64,000 nucleotides of DNA from QHVT01 sp036389275 (lineage in GTDB: Bacteria; Acidobacteriota; Thermoanaerobaculia; Gp7-AA8), in the NCBI GenBank assembly GCA_036389275.1, contig DASVQE010000025.1, positions 41,067-105,066 on the forward strand, in the 5' to 3' direction. The first letter of the stretch is position 1, and each line of letters opens with the position of its first letter. Shown here one piece after another: positions 9,787 through 17,464 of the stretch. The position numbers and the translations under genes are program-made. The notes beneath the pieces were generated by a model, which saw nothing but the letters and a program-made list of their open reading frames with translations, was not told where the DNA came from and made no database searches.

Positions 9787-11366
9787 CGCGGCGGATTGTA
9801 CGGGCCTCGGGGCTCCCGACCCACGAAGCGCCCCGGCACCGCGCCCGTCACCTCGCCGCCGTTGACTACGACACGCCCGTTCACCAGCACGCAGGCGATG
9901 CCGTCCGGCCGCGCATACGGATCGCTGTAGGTCGCGCGCGCGGCGATGGTGCGCGGATCGAAGAGCACCACGTCGGCGAACCAGCCGGGCGCGATGCGGC
10001 CGCGCGCGCGCAGTCCGAAAAAGCGCGCCGGCTCGTCGGTCATGCGATGGATGGCCGCGGGCAGCGTGTCGACGTGCAGCTCACGCACGAAGTGGCCGAG
10101 AAACTCGGCGAAGGTGCCCCAGCCTCGCGGGTGCGGCAGGATGCTGTTGTCCTCGTAGCGGATGGTGCTGTCGGAGCCGATCATCGGATGCAGCGCGCGC
10201 GCGATCCGCTCGACGTCGCCGGCGCAGATGTTCTGATAGACCATCTGCACGTCGCCGTCTTCGACCATGCGCAGCGCCACTTCGAGCTGCGCGTCGAGAC
10301 TGCGGCCCGCGATCTCGCGCAAGGTGAGGCCGCTCCAGTCGCGCCGCGGACGGAAGCGAGCCACCCGCGCGAAGCCGAAGTCGGCGAAGCCGTCGCGATG
10401 CAGCCGCGCCGCGATCGCTGCCTTCAGCTCCGCGCGCCGCTCGCGCAGCATCTTCCGCTGCTCCGCCTCCGGCGCCGCCGCGAACCACGCCGGAAAGTAG
10501 ATCTCCAGCCGCGTGCTCGACGCCGCGTACGGATACTGATCGACGCGCGCCCGTCCGCGCACGGTCTCCTCGAGCCGCGTCACCAGGCCGCAGTTGTTCG
10601 GCCCTTCGACCTTCAGATGCGAGATGAGCAGCGGCACGCGCGCCTCGTCGCTCATGGTGATGACCTCGGCCGCCGCGTCGACGACTTCCGACGCCTCGTT
10701 GCGCAGATGCGTGGCGTGCACGCCGCCGTAGCGCGCCGCCACGCGCAGCAGCGGCACGAGCTCGCGCGCGGTGGCGGTGCGGCCGTAGCCGTACTCGAGG
10801 CCCGTGCTGATGCCGAGGGCGCCGGCGCGCAGATCGCGCTCGGCGAGCGTTTGCATGAGACGCAAATCGGCGTCGGTGAGCGCCGGCGCGTCACCGACCG
10901 CTTCTTCGCGCAGCGAATTCCAGCCCGTCAGCACGCCGATGTTCACGTTGCTGCCGCGCCGCGTCACCAGCTCGCGGAACGCGCCGATGTCCTGCGGCGC
11001 GATGCCGCAGTTGCCGGTCACGATGGTGGTCACACCCTGGCTGACGAAGTTGTCGCCGCGCACCGGCCAGCGCCGCTCGCCGATGCTGCGGTCGGCGTGC
11101 GTGTGGGTGTCGATGAAGCCGGGCGCCAGCACCAGGCCGTGCCCGTCGATGCGCCGCCGGCGCGCCCGCACCAGCCGCCGCGAGCCGCGCCACACCGCGG
11201 CGATGCGCTCGCCGTCGATGCCGATGCCTCCGGCGAACGGCGCCGCGCCGGTGCCGTCGACGATGGTCGCGTCGGCGACGACCACGTCGTAACGCGGCGC
11301 CCGGACGTAGGCGACGGCGGCCGCGACCAGCGCGACCGCGAGCACCGCGGCGAGGACGGCGCGCAT
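9783..11366 (-). CDS. N-acyl-D-amino-acid deacylase-like amidohydrolase
   Basis: This 527-residue amidohydrolase has an N-terminal membrane anchor or signal (VLAAVLAVALVAAAVAYV). Metal-site motifs are FIDTHTHADRS (His88, His90) and VTGNCGIAP, whose Cys120 corresponds to the unusual cysteine ligand of D-aminoacylases. GGVHATHLRNE, LLISHLKVEG and MIGSDSTIRYED supply the further His and Asp. The protein ends with the usual amidohydrolase beta-sandwich (GRIAPGWFADVVLFDP). It probably releases D-amino acids from N-acyl derivatives outside the cytoplasm. It is the first gene of the set coupled to glpK and the M20 peptidase. Transcription starts in the 63-bp gap shared with the efflux adaptor at 11430. 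No clear Shine-Dalgarno site precedes the ATG. Confidence 0.9.
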
Positions 11367-11429
11367 TATTCGGCTGCGTCCGCGAACTTTTTCGCCACGA
11401 TGCGTATGTTCGCTTCAGGATTGATGAAC

Positions 11430-12752
11430 ATGGCTGAGAGTCCGAGGCGCTCCCGTAAGAAACTCTACCTCCTGATCGGCATCGCCGTCGTGATCGGCGC
11501 GGTGGTCGCGGCGATCGTGATGTCGAAGAAACGGGACAAAGCGATTCCCGTCACCACCGACAAAGCCTTCCGCACCAACATCACCCAGGTCGTCACCGCC
11601 ACCGGCAAGATCCAGCCGGAGGTGGAGGTGAAGATCGCGCCGGAGGTCTCCGGCGAGATCGTGGAGATCCCGGTGAAGGAAGGCCAGCTCGTACAGCGCG
11701 GCCAGCTCCTGCTGCGCATCAAGCCCGACACGTACCGCGCGCAGGTCGAGTCGCAGCAGGCCGCGCTCAATTCCGCGCGCGCGGCGAGCGTCGAGAATGC
11801 GGCGCGACTGTCGAAGGCGGAGACGGAGTATCGCCGCGTGCAGAAGCTGTTCGAGAGCGGGCTCGTCTCCGACACCGATCGCAATGCCGCCAAGACCGCG
11901 TACGACGGCGCGAAGGCGGCGCTCGACGGCGCGCGCTACCAGATCCAGCAGGCCGAGGGGTCGCTGCGGCAGATCAATCAGGCCCTCGGCAAGACCGTCA
12001 TCTATTCGCCGACCACCGGCACCATCAGCTCGCTCACCAGCCGCGTCGGCGAGCGCGTGGTCGGCACCAGCCAGTTCGCCGGCACCGAAGTGATGCGCAT
12101 CGCCGATCTCGACAACATGGAAGCGCGCGTGAACGTCAACGAGAACGACGTCGTCAACGTGAAGCCGGGCGACGGCGCGCGCATCTCCGTCGACGCCTAT
12201 CCCGACCGCGAGATCCGCGGCATCGTGCGCGAGATCGCCAGCACCGCGCTGACGCGCAACGCCGGCACGCAGGAAGAAGTCACGAATTTCGAGGTGAAGA
12301 TCAGCATCCCCGACCGGAGCGTCCGCCTGCGGCCCGGCATGAGCGCCACGGCCGACGTCGAGACGGCCACCGTGCACAACGTCGTGGCCGTGCCGATCCA
12401 GAGCGTGACCGTGCGCAGCACCGACAGCGATCTCTCGCCGGAGGAGCAGGAGCGGCGGCGCGTCCGCCAGCAGGAGCAGGACAAGGGCGACAACCGCGCC
12501 GACGTCACCAACGAGACGCTCGAGAAGCAGAAGGAGCGCGCGCAGCGCCTCAAGCTGCAGCGCGTGGTCTTCATCAAGATCGGCGATACCGTGCGCATGC
12601 AGAAAGTGGAGACCGGCATCGCCGACTCGACGTTCATCGAGATCAAGTCGGGCGTGAAGCCGGGCGACGAAGTGGTCTCCGGCTCCTACACTGCCATCTC
12701 GCGGCGGCTCAAGGACAAGTCGAAAGTGGAGATCGAAAAGGAAAAGCCGTAG
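11430..12752 (+). CDS. HlyD/RND-type periplasmic adaptor subunit
   Basis: This 440-residue membrane-fusion protein has a short cytoplasmic segment (MAESPRRSRKK), one transmembrane helix (LYLLIGIAVVIGAVVAAIVM), a lipoyl half-motif (GKIQPEVEVKIAPEVSGEIV), an alpha-helical hairpin, the second lipoyl half, beta-barrel and membrane-proximal domains. Between residues about 330 and 375 lies an extra, highly charged stretch (SPEEQERRRVRQQEQDKGDN and beyond) that is not typical of the family. The ATG at 11430 is preferred because CAGGA (11416-11420) lies 9 nt upstream; ATGs at 11424 and earlier are too close to it. Its stop shares one base with the first permease gene. It should bridge the permeases to an outer-membrane channel not encoded here. 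Confidence 0.92.
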   Translation: MAESPRRSRKKLYLLIGIAVVIGAVVAAIVMSKKRDKAIPVTTDKAFRTNITQVVTATGKIQPEVEVKIAPEVSGEIVEIPVKEGQLVQRGQLLLRIKPDTYRAQVESQQAALNSARAASVENAARLSKAETEYRRVQKLFESGLVSDTDRNAAKTAYDGAKAALDGARYQIQQAEGSLRQINQALGKTVIYSPTTGTISSLTSRVGERVVGTSQFAGTEVMRIADLDNMEARVNVNENDVVNVKPGDGARISVDAYPDREIRGIVREIASTALTRNAGTQEEVTNFEVKISIPDRSVRLRPGMSATADVETATVHNVVAVPIQSVTVRSTDSDLSPEEQERRRVRQQEQDKGDNRADVTNETLEKQKERAQRLKLQRVVFIKIGDTVRMQKVETGIADSTFIEIKSGVKPGDEVVSGSYTAISRRLKDKSKVEIEKEKP

Positions 12753-14002
12753 TGCGCGACGTCGCCACCGAGCTCGTGGAGTCGTTCCGGATCGCCTTCT
12801 CGGTGATCCTCGCGCACAAGATGCGCTCCGCGCTGACCGCCCTCGGCGTGGTGATCGGCATCATCGCCGTCACCCTCATGGGCTCTGCCATCGGCGGCAT
12901 CGAGGTCGGCTTCGAGCGCAGCCTCTCCGTCATCGGCGACGACCTTCTTTACGCCGAAAAGTGGCCGTGGCATCACGTCGACGACTGGTGGAACTATCGC
13001 AACCGCCGCACCATGCAGGTGCGCTACGCCGAGGATCTCAAGCGGATCATCGCCGCCACGCCGAACTCCGAGTTGCTGACGGCGGTGCCGACCATGAACA
13101 CGGTGCGCAACGTGAAGTTCGCCGACAATGAGGTGAGCGGCGTCTTCACGCAAGGCACCACCGACGAGTTTCTGCTGACGTCGACCTCGAGCTTCCGCGA
13201 AGGGCGCTTCTTCAACGCCATGGAATCGCGCGGCGGCCGCAACGTGGTCATTCTCGGCTACGACGTGGCCGAGGCGCTCTTCCCGAATCAGCCGGCCCTC
13301 GGCAAGACGGTGCTCGTCGGCGGCACGCCGTTCCGCGTCATCGGGGTCTACGCGAAACAGGGCACGTTCCTCGGCCTCTTCAGCTTCGATACGTATGCCG
13401 TCGTCCCGCTGCCCGCCTTCATGAAAGCCTTCAGCTCGCGGCTCGATACGTCGATCCGGGTGAAGGTGCGCGACAAGGAGCGCATGGGCGCCGCGCGCGA
13501 CGAGCTCACCGGCGCGATGCGACGCGTGCGCGGTCTCGCGCCGGAGATGAAGGACGATTTCTCGATCAACGAACAGAACGCGTTGCGCGACACCATCGGC
13601 CCGATCAAAGCGGGCATCGCCGGCGCCGGATTGTTCGTCACCGGCCTGGCGCTGTTCGTCGGCGCGATCGGCATCATGAACATCACCTACGTCAGCGTGA
13701 AGGAGCGGACGCGCGAGATCGGCACGCGCAAGGCCGTCGGCGCGCGGCGGCGGACGATCCTGCTGCAGTTTCTCGTGGAGGCGGTGTCGATCTGCCTCGT
13801 CGGCGGCGCGATCGGCCTGGCGCTGTCGTGGCTCCTCTGCGCGGCGGTCGCGGCGGCGTTCCCGTCGTTCCCGCTGAGCTTTTCCGTGACCCTGGTTTTG
13901 GTCGGGCTGATCGTGTCGACGTTTACCGGCGTCGTCTCCGGATTCGCGCCGGCAGTGGCCGCGGCGCGGCTCGATCCGATCGAAGCGCTGCGCTACGAGT
14001 GA
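12752..14002 (+). CDS. MacB-like ABC transporter permease (first of two)
   Basis: This 416-residue permease has the MacB_PCD/FtsX layout. One N-terminal helix (SALTALGVVIGIIAVTLMG) is followed by a large periplasmic domain (about residues 45-280) and three C-terminal helices. The conserved cytoplasmic loop is ERTREIGTRKAVGARRRTI, and the C-terminus is DPIEALRYE. It starts with GTG whose first base is the last base of the adaptor's TAG stop (TAGTG), which indicates coupling. It is probably part of an export complex with the adaptor and the second permease. No ATPase is fused to it, and none lies in the cassette. Confidence 0.92.
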   Translation: MRDVATELVESFRIAFSVILAHKMRSALTALGVVIGIIAVTLMGSAIGGIEVGFERSLSVIGDDLLYAEKWPWHHVDDWWNYRNRRTMQVRYAEDLKRIIAATPNSELLTAVPTMNTVRNVKFADNEVSGVFTQGTTDEFLLTSTSSFREGRFFNAMESRGGRNVVILGYDVAEALFPNQPALGKTVLVGGTPFRVIGVYAKQGTFLGLFSFDTYAVVPLPAFMKAFSSRLDTSIRVKVRDKERMGAARDELTGAMRRVRGLAPEMKDDFSINEQNALRDTIGPIKAGIAGAGLFVTGLALFVGAIGIMNITYVSVKERTREIGTRKAVGARRRTILLQFLVEAVSICLVGGAIGLALSWLLCAAVAAAFPSFPLSFSVTLVLVGLIVSTFTGVVSGFAPAVAAARLDPIEALRYE

Positions 14003-14005
14003 CGC

Positions 14006-15232
14006 ATGTCCATCGCCGAAATCCTTCGCCTTTCCTTGACCGCGTTGCGCACGAACAAGCTGCGCTCGGCGCTGACGATTCTCGGCGTGACCATCGGCGT
14101 CTTCTCGGTGATCGGCGTGATGACGGCGTTGAGCGTCATCCAGACGTCGATCGAAGGCGGGCTCAGTTTTCTCGGCAGCAATATTTTTCAATTCGCGAAA
14201 TACCCGAGCATCAACACCAGCGATCCGGAAGACCGGCTGGCCAATCGCCGCAACATCACCCTGGAGGAGGCGCGCACGTTCGAGCGGCTGATGGACGGGC
14301 AGGCCAACGCCATCTGCTTCAAGATCTTCGACGGCGGCAAGCCGGCCAGTTTCGGCCGCACGAAAATCCAGGGGCTGACCGTGGTCGGCACGAACGAGCA
14401 TTTTCTCGTCGCGAACAGTTACACGCTCGGCTACGGCCGCAATCTCTCGCCGGAGGATGTGGCCCTGGCGCGGCCGGTGACGGTGGTGGGCACGTCCATC
14501 CAGAAAAAGCTGTTCGCAAATGAGTCACCAATAGGGAAGACGATAAAGGTGAACGAAAAACCGTTCCAAATCGTCGGGGTCCTGGCGGAGAAAGGGTCGT
14601 CCTTCGGCCAGAGTCAGGACGACATGATCCTCGTCCCGATCACCCGCTTCCTCGGCGATTTCGGCCGCGCCAACCGCACGGTCAACATCGCCATCCAGTC
14701 GACCTCGCAGGCCACCTACAACCAGACTCTCGACAAAGCCATCGGCGCGATGCGCACCGCGCGCGGCCTGAAGCTCGGCCAGGACAACGATTTCGAGGTC
14801 TACTCGAATGACACGCTCGTCTCGGCCTTCGCGCAGGTGGCCGGAACCATTCGGATTGGCGCCTTCGTCGTCAGCGTGATCGCGCTGCTCGCCGCCGGCA
14901 TCGGCATCATGAACATCATGCTGGTGAGCGTGACGGAGCGGACGCGCGAGATCGGTGTACGCAAAGCCATCGGCGCGCGCCGCAACGACATCATCAAGCA
15001 GTTTCTATTGGAGGCGATCATCCTCTCCGAGCTCGGCGGCCTCGCCGGAATTCTCTTCGGAATCAGCGGCGGCAACCTCGTCGCCGTCTGGCTCGACATC
15101 GCCATGGTCTTCCCCTGGGGCTGGGCTCTGACCGGCCTCCTGGTCTGCTCCGCCATCGGCACCGGCTTCGGCTGGTACCCGGCGTTCAAGGCGGCGAAAC
15201 TCGATCCGATTGATGCGTTGCGGTACGAGTAG
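14006..15232 (+). CDS. MacB-like ABC transporter permease (second of two)
   Basis: This 408-residue permease is paralogous to the preceding one and ends in the same way (DPIDALRYE). It has an N-terminal helix (SALTILGVTIGVFSVIGVM), a periplasmic domain (about 45-270), then GIMNIMLVSVTERTREIG and VRKAIGARRNDIIKQFLLE leading into three C-terminal helices. It follows the first permease after a 3-nt gap. The two probably form a heterodimer. The ATP-binding subunit must come from elsewhere in the genome. The cassette is likely an efflux or lipid/peptide export system; the substrate is unknown. Confidence 0.92.
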   Translation: MSIAEILRLSLTALRTNKLRSALTILGVTIGVFSVIGVMTALSVIQTSIEGGLSFLGSNIFQFAKYPSINTSDPEDRLANRRNITLEEARTFERLMDGQANAICFKIFDGGKPASFGRTKIQGLTVVGTNEHFLVANSYTLGYGRNLSPEDVALARPVTVVGTSIQKKLFANESPIGKTIKVNEKPFQIVGVLAEKGSSFGQSQDDMILVPITRFLGDFGRANRTVNIAIQSTSQATYNQTLDKAIGAMRTARGLKLGQDNDFEVYSNDTLVSAFAQVAGTIRIGAFVVSVIALLAAGIGIMNIMLVSVTERTREIGVRKAIGARRNDIIKQFLLEAIILSELGGLAGILFGISGGNLVAVWLDIAMVFPWGWALTGLLVCSAIGTGFGWYPAFKAAKLDPIDALRYE

Positions 15233-15243
15233 GGCGAGTTCGT

Positions 15244-15645
15244 ATGGTCCGTGATGTCGTTGCAATCTCGCTTGTCGCTCTCGTCGTAACGAGCTGCACG
15301 TACGAAGACCGCGCAGCCGTCACCATCGGCGGCAAACCATTCAACGCGCAGCATGCGCGGTGCGTGACGAAAGGGATGTCTCCCGTCGAAGTTCAGGCAT
15401 TGCTCGGCGAACCGCTCCGTATGGAGTCAGCACCGGGTAACCGAAGGAAGTGGATCTACCGGCAGGTGACGCAGCGCGAGAGCATCGATCGCATCTTCGG
15501 AATCATCCCCATGAAGATGCACGCGAAGCCGGAAGCGATGGGAGTGCTCATTACATTCGAGGGACCGCGCGTCGGGTCCATCGAGTTGAACGACATTCCG
15601 TTCGCCTGTGGTGAGTTCGGGCGTCCGCCGGTACCCAACCATTAA
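15244..15645 (+). CDS. BamE/SmpA-like outer-membrane lipoprotein
   Basis: This 133-residue lipoprotein has a signal ending in the lipobox VVTSC (cysteine near residue 18). It carries the SmpA/OmlA signature KGMSPVEVQALLGEP followed by a predicted beta strand region (RKWIYRQV). BamE-type proteins join the BAM complex for barrel insertion, but many short BLIP/SmpA-fold lipoproteins have other roles, so the symbol is withheld. The gene lies 11 nt after the second permease and may be co-transcribed with it. A hairpin at 15649-15678 follows directly. Confidence 0.78.
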   Translation: MVRDVVAISLVALVVTSCTYEDRAAVTIGGKPFNAQHARCVTKGMSPVEVQALLGEPLRMESAPGNRRKWIYRQVTQRESIDRIFGIIPMKMHAKPEAMGVLITFEGPRVGSIELNDIPFACGEFGRPPVPNH

Positions 15646-15648
15646 CGA

Positions 15649-15678
15649 CTCCGGCGTTCATCGCCGCCGATGCCGGAG
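15649..15678. terminator. Hairpin between convergent genes
   Basis: An imperfect hairpin has outer stem CTCCGG/CCGGAG, inner stem CATCG/CGATG and a CCGC loop. It lies 3 nt after the BamE-like stop and about 30 nt after the barrel-protein stop on the other strand. There is no T-tract, so it is called a terminator on position and structure only. Confidence 0.45.
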
Positions 15679-15706
15679 ACGACGTACAGCGGCGGTGCGT
15701 CGCGCG

Positions 15707-16789
15707 TCATGGCCGCGCGGATGTCGCAGCGAAGCTGTAGCGCAGCTCGGCCGTCACGCGGCGGTCGCTGCCGGCGATGATCGTTTCGAGGCCGGCGCGC
15801 AGGTGGCCGCGCGGCGACCAGAAGACCGCCGCGGTGACGGCGTGGTGGCGCGTGTCGATCGAGCGGAACTCCTCGGCGCGCAGCGTCGCACGCACGGAGC
15901 GGAAGCGGCGCGACAGAAGGACGTAGGTGGTGCTGAGGGTGCCGGTGAAGGGGACGTTGTCTTCGCGCACCGTGCTCTCGCCCCAACCGTACTCGGTGGC
16001 GAGCGTCCAGTCGCCGCGCGTGAAGTCGGCCGAGGCGATGGTGAAGGGCGTCTCCCAATTCAGCAGGTCGCCGTGCTCGTCGGCGTCGGAGCGGTTGTCG
16101 ATACGCGTGAGCTGCACGTTCGCGCCACCAGCGCTCCAGCGCGCGCGCGCCGACCAGCCGAGGCGGCCGTCGGTCTCGGCGCTGACAGAGGTGTAGTACG
16201 ACGGATCGACCGGCACGTGCTCGCCGAGGAGCGACCAGCGGTCGCCGAGGTGCCAGCCGCGCGCGATCGGCAGCGCGCCGAAGGTGTCGTTGCCGCGGAA
16301 GAGAGTCGCGCCGGCGGTGAGCGAGCGGATGGGTGAGTAGGCGACGTCGACGCCGATCGGGCGGAGCTCTTCGCCGAGCCACGTATTCAGCGCAGACGAT
16401 GAGATCGTGTACGGCGACTCCCAAAGGTCATCGACGTTCTCGCGCGAGGTCGGCAGAAAGAACGCGCCGGCCATGATGCGCACGCGCGGCAGCCGTGCCA
16501 CGGCGTACGCCTGCACGATCCCGGCGCTGCCGCGATGCGAGCCATCGGGATCGTCGCGGCCGAGGAGATGCACGTGCGCGTCGAGATGCATCGAGAGACG
16601 CCAGTCGATGCCGAGCTGCACCTGCGACGACGGCCCATCCTCAGGGAACATCGCTCCGCTGCCCGACGCGTCGCGCGCCACCGCGAAGCCGCTGAGGCTC
16701 AGCGAGCCTTGCGCGCTCGCGGGCGGTGCGAGCAGCAGCGCGGCGAGCGCGGCCATGAGTAGCGGAAGCGAGCGCGTCACAGCCCGCAT
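15707..16789 (-). CDS. Probable outer-membrane beta-barrel protein, function unknown
   Basis: This 360-residue protein has a signal peptide ending APPASAQ. The whole mature part alternates polar and hydrophobic residues in the manner of amphipathic strands (for example QVQLGIDWRLSMHLDAHVHL, RVIAGAFFLPTSRENVDDLW, WTLATEYGWGESTV, VTAELRYSF near the end). The RYSF end resembles the terminal strand of a barrel, followed by a short ATSARP tail. No enzymatic motif is seen. The ATG at 16789 is 48 bp from the divergent cupredoxin-like gene. Position suggests that the barrel, the cupredoxin-like protein and the GGDEF/EAL protein form one functional cassette, perhaps for sensing or uptake of a metal or redox compound; that is inference. 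Confidence 0.7.
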   Translation of the reverse strand: MRAVTRSLPLLMAALAALLLAPPASAQGSLSLSGFAVARDASGSGAMFPEDGPSSQVQLGIDWRLSMHLDAHVHLLGRDDPDGSHRGSAGIVQAYAVARLPRVRIMAGAFFLPTSRENVDDLWESPYTISSSALNTWLGEELRPIGVDVAYSPIRSLTAGATLFRGNDTFGALPIARGWHLGDRWSLLGEHVPVDPSYYTSVSAETDGRLGWSARARWSAGGANVQLTRIDNRSDADEHGDLLNWETPFTIASADFTRGDWTLATEYGWGESTVREDNVPFTGTLSTTYVLLSRRFRSVRATLRAEEFRSIDTRHHAVTAAVFWSPRGHLRAGLETIIAGSDRRVTAELRYSFAATSARP

Positions 16790-16837
16790 GATCGCACTCG
16801 TTGGAAGCCCGCGCGACCGCGGCCTGTTCCGGGTGCC

Positions 16838-17464
16838 ATGCGCTTTCTCGCCGCAACGCTCCTGGTCACGCTCGCTCCGCTCGCCGCCGACGCGGCCACG
16901 ATCGACGTGCAGGTGCGCGACGCGCGCGGCCGCGCCATTCGGGATGCCGTGATTTACGCACTTCCGGAAGGACGTCCGCAGCCGCCGGCGCGGCGCACGG
17001 CGGTGATGGACCAGCGCAACCGCACCTTCGTGCCGCACGTGCTGGCCGTGCAGACCGGCACCGCGGTCAGCTTTCCGAACAGCGACGACGTGCGCCATCA
17101 CGTCTACTCGTTCTCGCCGGCCAAGCAGTTCCAACTGCCGCTGTACAAAGGGACGCCGGCCGAGCCGGTGGTGTTCGACAAAGCGGGCGTGGTCATGCTC
17201 GGCTGCAACATTCACGACACCATGAGCGCGTACATCGTCGTCGTCGACACGCCCTACTTCGAGAAAGCGGGCGCCGACGGACAGGCCACGCTGCGCGATC
17301 TCGACTCCGGCCGCTACGTCGTGCACGTCTGGTACCCCGAGATGCGCGACGAGCCGCAGCCGGCCAGCGTCAAGCTCTCGGGCGACGGCGCCGCGCATTT
17401 GTCGTTCTCCGGCGGACGCGCTACCGTGATGCCGCAGCACGACCGCGGCCATGGCCGTCCGTAG
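16838..17464 (+). CDS. Cupredoxin-like periplasmic protein (methylamine-utilisation type)
   Basis: This 208-residue protein has a signal peptide (MRFLAATLLVTLAPLAADA). A domain of plastocyanin type follows, with VSFPNSDDVRHHVYSF supplying a histidine (87 or 88) and VVMLGCNIHDTMSAYIVV supplying Cys123, His126 and Met129. That is a complete type 1 copper set (H-C-H-M). A carboxypeptidase-regulatory-like strand (ATLRDLDSGRYVVHVWYP) follows. Proteins of this type are often labelled methylamine utilisation, but no methylamine dehydrogenase genes are present. It overlaps the GGDEF/EAL gene by 14 nt. It may deliver a redox or copper signal to the sensor encoded next. Confidence 0.85.
   Translation: MRFLAATLLVTLAPLAADAATIDVQVRDARGRAIRDAVIYALPEGRPQPPARRTAVMDQRNRTFVPHVLAVQTGTAVSFPNSDDVRHHVYSFSPAKQFQLPLYKGTPAEPVVFDKAGVVMLGCNIHDTMSAYIVVVDTPYFEKAGADGQATLRDLDSGRYVVHVWYPEMRDEPQPASVKLSGDGAAHLSFSGGRATVMPQHDRGHGRP

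Noticed and set aside
16838..17464. True methylamine-utilisation gene
   Set aside because: No methylamine dehydrogenase or other mau genes are nearby; only the cupredoxin fold and copper ligands can be supported.
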